Positions 1-6,798 of a DNA stretch of 64,000 nt are shown here, piece after piece. Under the pieces are notes generated by a model that was not told the origin of the DNA, did no database searches, and saw only the letters and a program-made list of their open reading frames with translations. Each line of letters begins with the position of its first letter. The first letter of the stretch is position 1. Where the stretch lies: NCBI RefSeq assembly GCF_014201315.1, contig NZ_JACHDY010000003.1, forward strand, positions 186,001 to 250,000, read 5' to 3'. The translations under genes were made by a program, and so were the position numbers. This DNA is from Edaphobacter lichenicola (GTDB lineage: Bacteria; Acidobacteriota; Terriglobia; Terriglobales; Acidobacteriaceae).

Positions 1-341
1 TAGCCGATCTCGGCGGCGTGGGGATCGTCGGGCCAGCGGAAGCCGCCGACAGAGCCGATGAGGGTTGCGGGTTGGATGGCGGTGGCTGGGAGGAGGATGT
101 AGCGGTGCCAGCCGATGTCGGTTGGGTCTTCGGCGAAGCGCTGCTGGAGGAGTTGGAGGACGTGCGGCTCCCAGTCGGCGTGGGGCCACTCGGAGGTGAT
201 GCGGCAGTGGAGGATTTCGCCTAGTTTGCCGTCGGAGTTTTGCTCGGAGGTGAGGGACTCGGGGGTGATGGGGACTAGTTGGAGGCGGGGCGTTGTGATG
301 TTGGGTGTGGCTTTGTTTGACGATGGGCCTGATGCTGGCAT
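1..341 (-). CDS. GNAT-family N-acetyltransferase (RimJ/RimL type), 3' end cut by window edge
   Basis: The reading frame opens with ATG at 341 and runs off the left edge after 113 codons, so the C-terminal part is missing. An AGGAGA ribosome binding site sits about 7 bases before the ATG. The N-terminus carries the TPRLQLVPIT strand typical of RimJ/RimL-like acetyltransferases, and the end of the visible part (IGSVGGFRWPDDPHAAEIGY) matches the central strands before the acetyl-CoA loop. The family transfers an acetyl group from acetyl-CoA to amines, often protein N-termini or small molecules. The substrate cannot be told from sequence. The acetyl-CoA binding motif itself lies outside the window. 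Confidence 0.85.
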   Translation of the reverse strand, partial: MPASGPSSNKATPNITTPRLQLVPITPESLTSEQNSDGKLGEILHCRITSEWPHADWEPHVLQLLQQRFAEDPTDIGWHRYILLPATAIQPATLIGSVGGFRWPDDPHAAEIG

Positions 342-461
342 TGGAGTTTCTCCTGAACGATCTTGCGTGGCTGGATGGCATGGGATGGCGCTGCCCGGGG
401 GGGCCGAGGCGTCGCTGCAGCTCGCTGGATGGTTCAGGCAATCATAGGCAGGAACAGCGTA

Positions 462-1265
462 TCACTTGATTTGGTGGATTGGCTTAGGAGTCAGAGTGGC
501 GGAGCGGCCGGTTAGGCGGTAGATGGCGCACTCCTCGTCGCCGGTGGAGCCGTACTCTTTTTGCTGGGCGATGGCGGCGAGGTCGGCGGCGTGGTCTTCG
601 GGGGACATGGCTACGGGGCCAAGGAAGAGGCGGGTGAAGGCGGGGAGGCGGTCGAGGACGGCGCGGCACTCGGAGTTGACGTAGAGGAGGTCGAAGGCTG
701 GAGCGGGGGTGCCGCGGCGGGGGGTGAACTGGGCTTCGATGCGGCGGAGGAGGAGCTTGAGGACGGGGGCTTCGAAGGGATGGAAGAGGAAGGCTAGGGT
801 GGGAGTTCGGGGGAAGTCGAAGGTGAGGGCGTCTTGCTCGAGGAGGCGAATGGGCGCTAGGGGTGGGGCGGTGGAGTCGGCGGCGTTGGTGGCGCGCCAG
901 TGTTCGAGGTTGAGTTGGGCGGTGTCGGCCAGGGTGGGGTTGAGCTCGATGCCGATGATTTGGTGGAAGGGGAGTTCGCTGGCGACGAGCATGGCGCGGC
1001 CTTTGCCGGCACCGATGTCGACGAAGGAGTAGTGGTGGATGGGATGGGGCGGGTTGGTGTCGCGCCAGAGGTTGATGAGGGTGCGGAGGATGCTGGGGGC
1101 GACGCCGTAGTAGGCGGTGACGTGGGCGTCGTTGGGGTGGCCGGTGGTGAGGTTGCCGGCGGCGATGAGGCCGCTGGTTTCGACGCCGTGGATCTGGTCG
1201 AAGGGATGCTGCGGTGGAGTGGGCGCGGGCATGACAAGCGGGGACTTTGATTTGCGTGGGGGCAT
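462..1265 (-). CDS. Class I SAM-dependent methyltransferase
   Basis: The 267-residue protein has a clear SAM-binding motif I (VDIGAGKGRAM, about residues 82-92) followed by an acidic strand end (GIELNP, about residues 105-110), as in Rossmann-fold class I methyltransferases. About 80 residues precede motif I. A later LLEQDAL segment fits the motif around the adenine-binding acidic residue. The gene begins 3 bases after the stop of the DUF59 gene, so the two are probably co-transcribed. The substrate is unknown. The family includes small-molecule and protein methyltransferases, and I see nothing that separates them here. Confidence 0.8.
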   Translation of the reverse strand: MPPRKSKSPLVMPAPTPPQHPFDQIHGVETSGLIAAGNLTTGHPNDAHVTAYYGVAPSILRTLINLWRDTNPPHPIHHYSFVDIGAGKGRAMLVASELPFHQIIGIELNPTLADTAQLNLEHWRATNAADSTAPPLAPIRLLEQDALTFDFPRTPTLAFLFHPFEAPVLKLLLRRIEAQFTPRRGTPAPAFDLLYVNSECRAVLDRLPAFTRLFLGPVAMSPEDHAADLAAIAQQKEYGSTGDEECAIYRLTGRSATLTPKPIHQIK

Positions 1266-1268
1266 GGT

Positions 1269-1640
1269 TTAGCGGATCTGGACCAGGTGCGGGTTGCCGT
1301 CGAGGCCAAGGGTCTTGCGGCCGGCGGGAGTGATGTTGAGGGGGGACCAGATGGGCGTGTCGAGGAGGGTGATAGTGGTGCGGCTGATAGCTTCGAGACC
1401 AGCGAGGCGGTTGGAGATCTGTGCGCTGAGTTGGGCGATGGCGGCTTCTTCGGTTTGGGTGGGAGTGACGGAGATTTCTATGATGTGTTTTTGCGGGACG
1501 CCTGGGATGGTTGCGCCGGGAGCTTCGACGTCGGGGGTGATGGCGATGGAGTGGATGAGGCCGAGGTCGACGATGTTGCAGGGCAGGACGGGGTCGTAGC
1601 AGTCGCGGAGAGCTTGGAGGATGTCGGTCTGGGTGAGCAT
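1269..1640 (-). CDS. DUF59 / MIP18-family (SufT/PaaD-like) metal-sulfur cluster assembly factor
   Basis: This 123-residue protein has the DUF59 pattern of an N-terminal helix leading into DPVLPCNIVDLGLIHSI (about residues 16-32), a central strand (EISVTPTQ) and a C-terminal TPIWSPLNITPAG segment. DUF59 proteins (SufT, PaaD, MIP18) help mature iron-sulfur proteins, some with a conserved cysteine; the one in the PCNIVDLG segment is a candidate. It is the first gene of a two-gene unit with the methyltransferase that follows after 3 bases. A cysteine desulfurase is also encoded in this window at 49-50 kb, but not adjacent, so a direct partnership is only a guess. Confidence 0.8.
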   Translation of the reverse strand: MLTQTDILQALRDCYDPVLPCNIVDLGLIHSIAITPDVEAPGATIPGVPQKHIIEISVTPTQTEEAAIAQLSAQISNRLAGLEAISRTTITLLDTPIWSPLNITPAGRKTLGLDGNPHLVQIR

Positions 1641-1769
1641 CTGTTTCGATGATAGCGTTCCCCTGGATAGTGGGTCAGATTGAACTCCAGGGCAACCAGG
1701 GTTACCTATAAACCCGTTTTCAGGGGAGTTTCTGCGGCAGAGCTTGTCTAGTCGTCTTCGCCGAGGGAG

Positions 1770-2051
1770 TTAGTGGCGCGATTCCGGAGAAATCGAAAAA
1801 GCCATACGGAAAACAGACACTAACGCAACAACTGCCATCCATGCGTATGCCCAGCCAGTCGCTATGGTGAGCTTGTCCTGCCAAAACACAGAGTAGCCAA
1901 ACCCCGTCATGAAGACTGAGGCACACAGCGCGAAGACTTTAATCCTACGTGTATCGCAGCCGACGGCGCTCATGAAGCCCCAAGACATCGCGGCAAACAA
2001 GGCCGCTCCGAGACCTGGAACGAGAACCCTTTCGCCGACGCTCAAGCTCAT
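1770..2051 (-). CDS. Small hypothetical membrane protein
   Basis: A 93-residue frame starting at MSLSVGERVL has AGGA 8 bases before its ATG. A longer start 18 codons upstream exists but has no good ribosome site. Three hydrophobic segments are visible: about residues 10-30 (LGAALFAAMSWGFM), 37-57 (FALCASVFMTGFGYSVFW) and 63-85 (AWMAVVALVSVF). I do not recognise a family. The gene and the next membrane gene lie in DNA of clearly lower GC than the surroundings, with less biased third codon positions, which may mean acquired or fast-evolving DNA. Confidence 0.55.
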   Translation of the reverse strand: MSLSVGERVLVPGLGAALFAAMSWGFMSAVGCDTRRIKVFALCASVFMTGFGYSVFWQDKLTIATGWAYAWMAVVALVSVFRMAFSISPESRH

Positions 2052-2137
2052 GGAGACGATCCTACACTCCGTGCTGTTCCCCGAAAGTCGGCTTTTCGGC
2101 AACACCGAAATGGAACTTGCAATGCACTAACGGGGGG

Positions 2138-2446
2138 CTATCTCTGAACCGTTGTTTCACGTCTCGAGTTCAGCCACCAGTACAGCGGAAGACTGAATGC
2201 CATGCCTCCCAACAGCGATAGCAAAATAAACCAGTACCACCTGATGGGTCCGATGGGACGCACTGCAAACAAGTAGGCAAGAACTCCCATAGCAAGAAAG
2301 GCGTCAAGCATGAAGGATGAAGCTAGTAGATTGTGGGCAACTCCGCCGCAACCGTTTGGGTCGTGAAGCCATGCGGAGAGAAACATATTGTTCGGAACCA
2401 CTAGCCCGAAGAGAGCGACCGCAAGTAGTAGCCACCGCTGGTTCAT
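2138..2446 (-). CDS. Small membrane protein, possibly DUF2834-like
   Basis: From MNQRWLLLAV the protein has 102 residues with three membrane spans: an N-terminal one (LLLAVALFGLVVPNNMF), a middle one (LLASSFMLDAFLAMGVLAYLF) and a C-terminal one (WYWFILLSLLGGMAFSLPLYWW). The size, the three spans and the aspartate in the middle span recall the DUF2834 family of unknown function, but that is a tentative match from memory. GGGAGG lies 11 bases before this ATG, while the alternative start 15 codons upstream has no visible ribosome site. It shares the low-GC patch with its neighbour. Confidence 0.6.
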   Translation of the reverse strand: MNQRWLLLAVALFGLVVPNNMFLSAWLHDPNGCGGVAHNLLASSFMLDAFLAMGVLAYLFAVRPIGPIRWYWFILLSLLGGMAFSLPLYWWLNSRRETTVQR

Positions 2447-2654
2447 TGATTTCTTGACCTCCCGTTTCGCGATTGCCCTACCTTCCCCCATCTGGCATTG
2501 CCTGTCAAACCCTTATTGCCGTGAAACGGCGTATGGGTGCTGGGTCCCCGAAAGTCCAGTTATCGGCAACTTCGGTCCTTCACTCTAAACCGCCCTACTT
2601 CCGTTCCCTGTGCGCACCCTGCGGAGATACGAGTTGAAGTGCTAGAGTGGCGGG

Positions 2655-3059
2655 ATGAAGATAGTGAAGAGTGGTGAAAGAGGAAGCAGGAAGGGGCCGG
2701 GGGAGTGGTTTACCGGCGATGTTTGGGTGGATGGGATTGTGGAGGCGGCTGCGCCCTCGCGGTTGCAGGCGGCTCGGGTGACGTTTTCTCCGGGGGCGCG
2801 GACGGCTTGGCATACGCATCCGGTGGTGCAGGTGCTCGAGGTGATTTCTGGTTTGGGCTGGGTGCAGTTGGAGGGGCAGGCTGCGCAGGTGATTCAGCCT
2901 GGAGATGTGGTGGTGATTGAGGCGGGGGAGAATCATTGGCATGGCGCACAGGCTGGGCGCACGATGGTGCATCTGGCGATGCAGCAGGCGGATGATTCGG
3001 GAAGTACGGTTGCTTGGGGCGCTAAGGTGACCGACGAGGAGTATGCTGCGGCGGGGTGA
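2655..3059 (+). CDS. Cupin-domain protein (mandelonitrile lyase-like / quercetinase-like)
   Basis: The 134-residue protein is a single small cupin. Motif 1 holds H53, H55 and Q59 (AWHTHPVVQV) and motif 2 ends with ENHWHGA (H94, H96), which is the set of metal ligands expected for a Mn/Fe/Zn cupin. The opening EWFTGDVWVD followed by ARVTFSPGARTAWHTHP is characteristic of the family often annotated as cupin or (R)-mandelonitrile lyase-like. The substrate cannot be inferred. It stands alone between the low-GC membrane genes and a repeat copy at 3086. Confidence 0.85.
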   Translation: MKIVKSGERGSRKGPGEWFTGDVWVDGIVEAAAPSRLQAARVTFSPGARTAWHTHPVVQVLEVISGLGWVQLEGQAAQVIQPGDVVVIEAGENHWHGAQAGRTMVHLAMQQADDSGSTVAWGAKVTDEEYAAAG

Positions 3060-3085
3060 TTGGTGCCCGTTGGTAATTGCAAACT

Positions 3086-3143
3086 GTCCTGCCGGACGGG
3101 CCCACTGCGCGTGGGGCGGTCACTTCGTGACTTGTATACCTTG
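3086..3143 (+). repeat. Interspersed repeat family D, copy 1 (left part only)
   Basis: This begins GTCCTGCCGGACGGGC, continues with a GCCCAC...GTGGGGC inverted pair, then the palindrome GTCACTTCGTGAC and TTGTATACCTTG. The same order of blocks recurs at 42917, 46778 and 52216. This copy lacks the right-hand block (CTCCCGTTGGTCGG) found in the others. It lies between the cupin and prenyl synthase genes, which are convergent. Confidence 0.8.
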
Positions 3144-3162
3144 TCGGAGTTTTCGGAGTGAC

Positions 3163-4176
3163 TTAGTTTTTTCGTTCGACTAGATATTGGGCTAGCGATT
3201 TGAGGGGGGCGGCGGCGGTGCCGAAGGGGGCTAGCGCGGCGAAGGCGTCGGCGATGAGCTCTTCGGCGTCGTGGAGGGATTGGTCGATGCCGAAGACGGC
3301 GGGCCAGGTGGCTTTGATGCTGGCGGTGTCTTTGCCTGCGGTCTTGCCGAGCTCCTCGGAGCTTTGCGTCATGTCGAGGACGTCGTCGACGATCTGGAAG
3401 GCCAGGCCGGCCTTTTCGCCGAAGGTGCGGAGGCGTGCGGTGGTGTCGGCATAGGGAGCGTAGGCGGTACGGCCTGGTTTCGGTCCGATGAAGTTTTCGT
3501 CACGAGAGTAGCTGCTGGTCGAGCGATGACGCAGGCTCAGGCCATAGAGACCGCCGGAGACGATGCTGGCGGTGATGAGAGCGCCAGTCTTGGAGCGGTG
3601 GATCGCTTCGACGAGTGCTGCTGTGGGTGGGGTGCCTTCGGCTTCGATGTCCATGACTTGACCGCCAATCATACCGGGAGGGAGTTTGGTATCCAGGTCG
3701 CCAACGTGGCCAACGCCGGTGCCGATGGCGAGGGTGATCTCGCGAAGGATGGCGATTGTGGCTGGGGATGGGATGGGAAGGGCGGCGATGGTTTGGAAGG
3801 CGAGGGTCTGGAGGGCGTCGCCGGCGAGGATGGCGGTGGCTTCGCCGAAGACGACATGGCAGGTAGGCTGGCCGCGGCGGAGGTCGTCGTTGTCGAGGGC
3901 GGGCAGGTCGTCGTGGATGAGGGAGTAGGTGTGGATCATTTCGAGCGCGGCGCCGAGGTCGGCGATTCCCTCGGGATAGGCATCGGTGCATGCGGCGAGG
4001 CGGGCTGCTTCCATGCAGAGGATGGGACGGAGACGCTTGCCGCCGGCGAAGGTGCTGTGCCGCATGGCGCGGTGGATGGAGTGGGGGAGAGTGTCGGTTG
4101 CGGGGAGGAGGCGTTCGAGGGCGGAGTCGGTGAGTTGGGCGCCGGAGAGGAGCAGGTCTTTTACCGTGGGTTGCAT
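3163..4176 (-). CDS. ispA: Polyprenyl synthetase, farnesyl/geranylgeranyl diphosphate synthase type
   Basis: This 337-residue enzyme condenses isopentenyl diphosphate with allylic diphosphates in isoprenoid synthesis, feeding hopanoids, quinones and carriers. The first aspartate-rich motif, DDLPALDNDDLRRG, starts at residue 89, preceded by GGKRLRP for substrate binding. The second, DDVLDMT, lies in the C-terminal part, followed by GKTAGKD. The DDLPALDND form fits the short-chain IspA group. Unusual is an extra stretch of about 30 residues between GGLYGLSL and RLRTFGEK, rich in Ser, Arg, Tyr and Pro, where relatives pass directly from one helix to the next. Chain length specificity is inferred only from family resemblance. 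Confidence 0.9.
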   Translation of the reverse strand: MQPTVKDLLLSGAQLTDSALERLLPATDTLPHSIHRAMRHSTFAGGKRLRPILCMEAARLAACTDAYPEGIADLGAALEMIHTYSLIHDDLPALDNDDLRRGQPTCHVVFGEATAILAGDALQTLAFQTIAALPIPSPATIAILREITLAIGTGVGHVGDLDTKLPPGMIGGQVMDIEAEGTPPTAALVEAIHRSKTGALITASIVSGGLYGLSLRHRSTSSYSRDENFIGPKPGRTAYAPYADTTARLRTFGEKAGLAFQIVDDVLDMTQSSEELGKTAGKDTASIKATWPAVFGIDQSLHDAEELIADAFAALAPFGTAAAPLKSLAQYLVERKN

Positions 4177-4197
4177 CGGGTTAGATGATAAATCAGC

Positions 4198-4322
4198 GAC
4201 AGGGTGTAGGGTGCAGGGCTTAGGGTTCAGGGTTCAGGGAAATCCGACCCATCGTACGAACGGCCCCAAAACATCCCGCATGCCGACACCCTAAGCGCTA
4301 CGCCCTAAGCCCTACACCTTAT
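4198..4322 (+). repeat. Element C: inverted TAGGGTGTAGGG-type repeat overlapping a stop codon
   Basis: The left arm (about 4200-4235) is built of AGGGTGTAGGGTGCAGGG-like units and the right arm (about 4289-4320) of the inverse CCCTAAGCCCTACACC units, so the whole can fold as a long imperfect hairpin. The right arm reaches into the 3' end of the large membrane protein gene: its TAG stop is part of the repeat, so the last codons of that protein are repeat-derived. A related GGTAGGGTGTAGGGAATAGG stretch lies inside polX at 57344. Confidence 0.8.
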
Positions 4323-6246
4323 CCCTGCGGCGGAGGGTGATGAGGAGAGTGGCGAGGGCCAGGAAGGAGATGATGTTGCCGAGGGTTTGGTCTGCGGTGC
4401 GGGCGTAGGTGATTGCGATGAGGGAGGGGCCGGCGGGGATGGGGATGGCGATGAGGCCGTCGTCGCGCTGGTCGCGCGTGGTGATGAGGGAACCGTTGTC
4501 GGTGATGCGCCAGGCGGGGTAGTCGCGGAGGTTAAGGATGAGGTCTTCGGGGATGGGTGGGTTGAGGGTAAGGGGAGTGGGCGCGGGTGCGGGTTGGGTT
4601 TGGGTGGGGGCTTTGGCGTTGGGGTCGGCGGAGAGCCAGTAGGCGGGGTCGCTTTGGGCGAGGGAGTCGTTGTCGGCGGTGGTGGGGGTGTACTCGTCGG
4701 TGGGGTCGGTGCCGTGGTTGGAGTGGAAGAGAGCTTCGCGGGCGGTGGGGGTGTCCTCTTCGTCGCAGGGTTGGTGGAAGAGGGCGTAAGCCGGGTAGGT
4801 GAGAGCTGCGGCGAGGGCGATGGTGAGTGCGGTGCTGGCTGTGGGTTTGAGGTTCAGGCGAGTGATGGCCAGGGCGACGGCGAGGCTCATGGCTGCGGCG
4901 AGGATTGCGAGGAGACGCCAGGGGAATTGGAGGAAGGCTAGCTCGGGGGCGTGGTTCCAGAGGATGGTGGTGAGTGGGGTTAGGAGGAGGGCGATGGCTG
5001 CGGTGAGGATGGCGAGGGATGCGAGGAGGGTTTTGCGGATGTGGATGAAATGCGGGGGTCTCTCCACTTCGCTGCGCTCCGGTCGAGATGACGCATCTTT
5101 TTTCTGTTCAGCGGATTTTTGTTCCTTGGACAATCCATCTTTTGTTTCTTTACTGAAGTTGCTTGCGGAGTTGGGGCGAAGGTAGCTGGTAACGATAGCT
5201 GCGAGCGTGAGCGCAAGTAGGAGGATGGCGATGAGGGAGGCGGTGTGGAGGACTTGATCGTGGAGGGCGTCGCCGGTGTGGTGGAAGAGGAAGTTGTCCT
5301 GGATGCGCATGTTGGGGATGATGGCCATCGCGATCTGGATGTAGCGGCGTTCGTAGGCGGCGGGGAGGAGGTAGAAGGCGGCGAGGGCGAGGCCGAGGGT
5401 GGTGCCTGCGATGGCGTTGAGGGCTAGCCGGACCGGTGTTTGGGAAGGGGCTGCAGTTGGGTTGGCATGGGCGGGAGCGGTCGCGCCTTCGCGCGATGCC
5501 CACCTTAGGCGCAAAAGACGCGTCGAAGATGGGGCACCCGGAGTTGTCCAGATCTCAGAAGCGAGAGATGGGGCACCCGGAGTTGGGAGGCTCGAAGTTG
5601 GGAGGGCCAGACCACTGGATTGGGTTGGGAGGAGTTGGCGCGAGACGATTCGGATGATGGCGAGGAGGGCGAGGGCGTAGCAGCTCATGACGGCGGCGGG
5701 GGCGTTGGTGAGCCAGAGGAGTGCTACGGGGATGGCGATGTGGGGGATGGTGACGCGCTGGCGCAGGATGGCGTGGAGGAGGAGGGGGATGAAGGCGGCG
5801 GCGAGGAGTTCGGCGTAGGCGGTGCGCTCGTAGGCGGTGAAGAGCATGTAGGGATTCACCGTGTAGAGGATTGCCGCGAGGAGAGCGGCGGGGGGTGGGG
5901 TGAACTCTCGGGCGAGTCGGTGGAGGGCGAGGCCGCTGGCGGTGAGGGCCAGCCAGGTGTAGAGGATCGGCGTTGCGGTGATGGGGAAGAGGAGGGTGAG
6001 GATTGCGCCGAGGGTCCAGGAGAGTGGCGGGTAGAAGACGAAGCGGGGTTCGCCGGCGTTGTAGGCCGCGGTGTAGGCCCAGTGAGGGTGGAGGTTGCCG
6101 TGGGTGAACTGGCGGGCGGGCTCCATCCAGTTGAGGAGATGGAAGTCGAAGTCGTGGCCGCAGGAGCAGCCGTTTATGAGGAGGGGGATGATGGCGAGGA
6201 ACGCGGCTAGTGGGATGAGGAGGTAGGGGAGCCGGTCGCGCTGCAT
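4312..6246 (-). CDS. Polytopic membrane protein with 6-pyruvoyl-tetrahydropterin synthase-related (PF10131-type) domain
   Basis: The 644-residue protein starts with a membrane span and then a luminal/periplasmic loop with HDFDFHLLNWMEPA and GEPRFVFYPPLSW, the pattern I associate with the PTPS-related membrane family, which resembles GT-C glycosyltransferases (acidic residues in the first loop). About ten to twelve spans follow. A soluble C-terminal region (about residues 505-620) ends with a final span and RRRDKV. Two hydrophilic inserts look repeat-derived: about residues 217-258 (element A) and about 385-400 (element B, with RPERSEVERPP). The stop codon lies inside element C. A role in glycosylating an envelope polymer is likely but unproven. 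Confidence 0.75.
   Translation of the reverse strand: MQRDRLPYLLIPLAAFLAIIPLLINGCSCGHDFDFHLLNWMEPARQFTHGNLHPHWAYTAAYNAGEPRFVFYPPLSWTLGAILTLLFPITATPILYTWLALTASGLALHRLAREFTPPPAALLAAILYTVNPYMLFTAYERTAYAELLAAAFIPLLLHAILRQRVTIPHIAIPVALLWLTNAPAAVMSCYALALLAIIRIVSRQLLPTQSSGLALPTSSLPTPGAPSLASEIWTTPGAPSSTRLLRLRWASREGATAPAHANPTAAPSQTPVRLALNAIAGTTLGLALAAFYLLPAAYERRYIQIAMAIIPNMRIQDNFLFHHTGDALHDQVLHTASLIAILLLALTLAAIVTSYLRPNSASNFSKETKDGLSKEQKSAEQKKDASSRPERSEVERPPHFIHIRKTLLASLAILTAAIALLLTPLTTILWNHAPELAFLQFPWRLLAILAAAMSLAVALAITRLNLKPTASTALTIALAAALTYPAYALFHQPCDEEDTPTAREALFHSNHGTDPTDEYTPTTADNDSLAQSDPAYWLSADPNAKAPTQTQPAPAPTPLTLNPPIPEDLILNLRDYPAWRITDNGSLITTRDQRDDGLIAIPIPAGPSLIAITYARTADQTLGNIISFLALATLLITLRRRDKV
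5050..5093 (+). repeat. Element B, in-frame copy
   Basis: The stretch GCGGGGGTCTCTCCACTTCG followed by CTGCGCTCCGGTCGAGATGACG matches the intergenic copy at 46052-46116, apart from a shorter middle. On the minus strand it is translated as SSRPERSEVERPPHF within the membrane protein, between two transmembrane spans. Confidence 0.75.
5475..5580 (+). repeat. Element A, copy 1 (in frame, inside the PTPS-related gene)
   Basis: The element opens GAGCGGTCGCGCCTTCGCGC, has GATGCCCAC in the middle and closes with ATGGGGCACCCGG; a second TGGGGCACCCGG end follows at 5569-5580. Copies with the same block order lie at 18154-18220 and 49498-49555. The left block is palindromic (GCGGTCGCGC..GCGCGA). It contributes a Pro/Ala/Ser/Arg-rich peptide to the encoded protein without breaking the frame. 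Confidence 0.85.
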
Positions 6247-6272
6247 GGAGTGAGGTTATCGCAGACGCGATT

Positions 6273-6770
6273 TTAATGGAGGGATTTGGACATCTCAAAT
6301 TGGATCAGAGTTGGATTTGGAGGATAGGGTTCGGTGCGGCCGGTTGGGGTGAAGCCGAGGTGTTCGTAAAAGGCGATGGCGGCAAGGTTTTTGCTGGTGA
6401 CCATGAGTTGAAGGGAGTGGGCTCCGCTGCGGCGCGCCCAGGCTTCGATGGCGTCGACCAGGAGGCGGCCGGTGCTGGTGCGGCGCTGCTCGGGTGCGAC
6501 CCACACGGACATGAGTTCGGCGTGCTGCGGGTTTTGTTCTTTGAGGAAGGAGACGGCGATGCCGCAGTAGTCGTCGTGGTTGTGTGCGAGGTAGCCGATG
6601 GAGCGCGGCGTGCAGAGATTGGCGGTGCGTTGCTGCCAGTCGGCGTCGGTGAATTGAGATTCTCGGGCGTAGGTGCTGCCGAAGGCGGCAGGTATGTCGT
6701 GGAGGGCGCGGAGGCGGACTGCTTTGTAGCTCGAGGCAAGAGGCGGAGTGATCTGGTGGAGAGTGGCCAT
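6273..6770 (-). CDS. GNAT-family N-acetyltransferase
   Basis: The 165-residue protein has the GNAT order: AVRLRALHDIPAAFGSTYARE at the N-terminus (the AFGST pattern is common in one GNAT group), a strand AELMSVWVAPEQRRTSTGRLL (about residues 83-103) that carries the acetyl-CoA pyrophosphate loop, in which the usual Q/R-x-x-G-x-G/A is slightly altered to QRRTSTG, and the C-terminal LMVTSKNLAAIAFYEHLGF (about residues 122-140). It acts on an unknown amine substrate. It starts 28 bases downstream of the end of the DHA2 exporter gene on the same strand, so the two may share a transcript. Confidence 0.88.
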   Translation of the reverse strand: MATLHQITPPLASSYKAVRLRALHDIPAAFGSTYARESQFTDADWQQRTANLCTPRSIGYLAHNHDDYCGIAVSFLKEQNPQHAELMSVWVAPEQRRTSTGRLLVDAIEAWARRSGAHSLQLMVTSKNLAAIAFYEHLGFTPTGRTEPYPPNPTLIQFEMSKSLH

Positions 6771-6798
6771 GTTGATGAATGGGATTTTGATGGATGGT

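Noticed and set aside
2595..2972. Minus-strand frame opposite the cupin gene
   Set aside because: The plus-strand cupin has complete metal-binding motifs; the opposite frame is His/Pro/Arg-rich shadow sequence.
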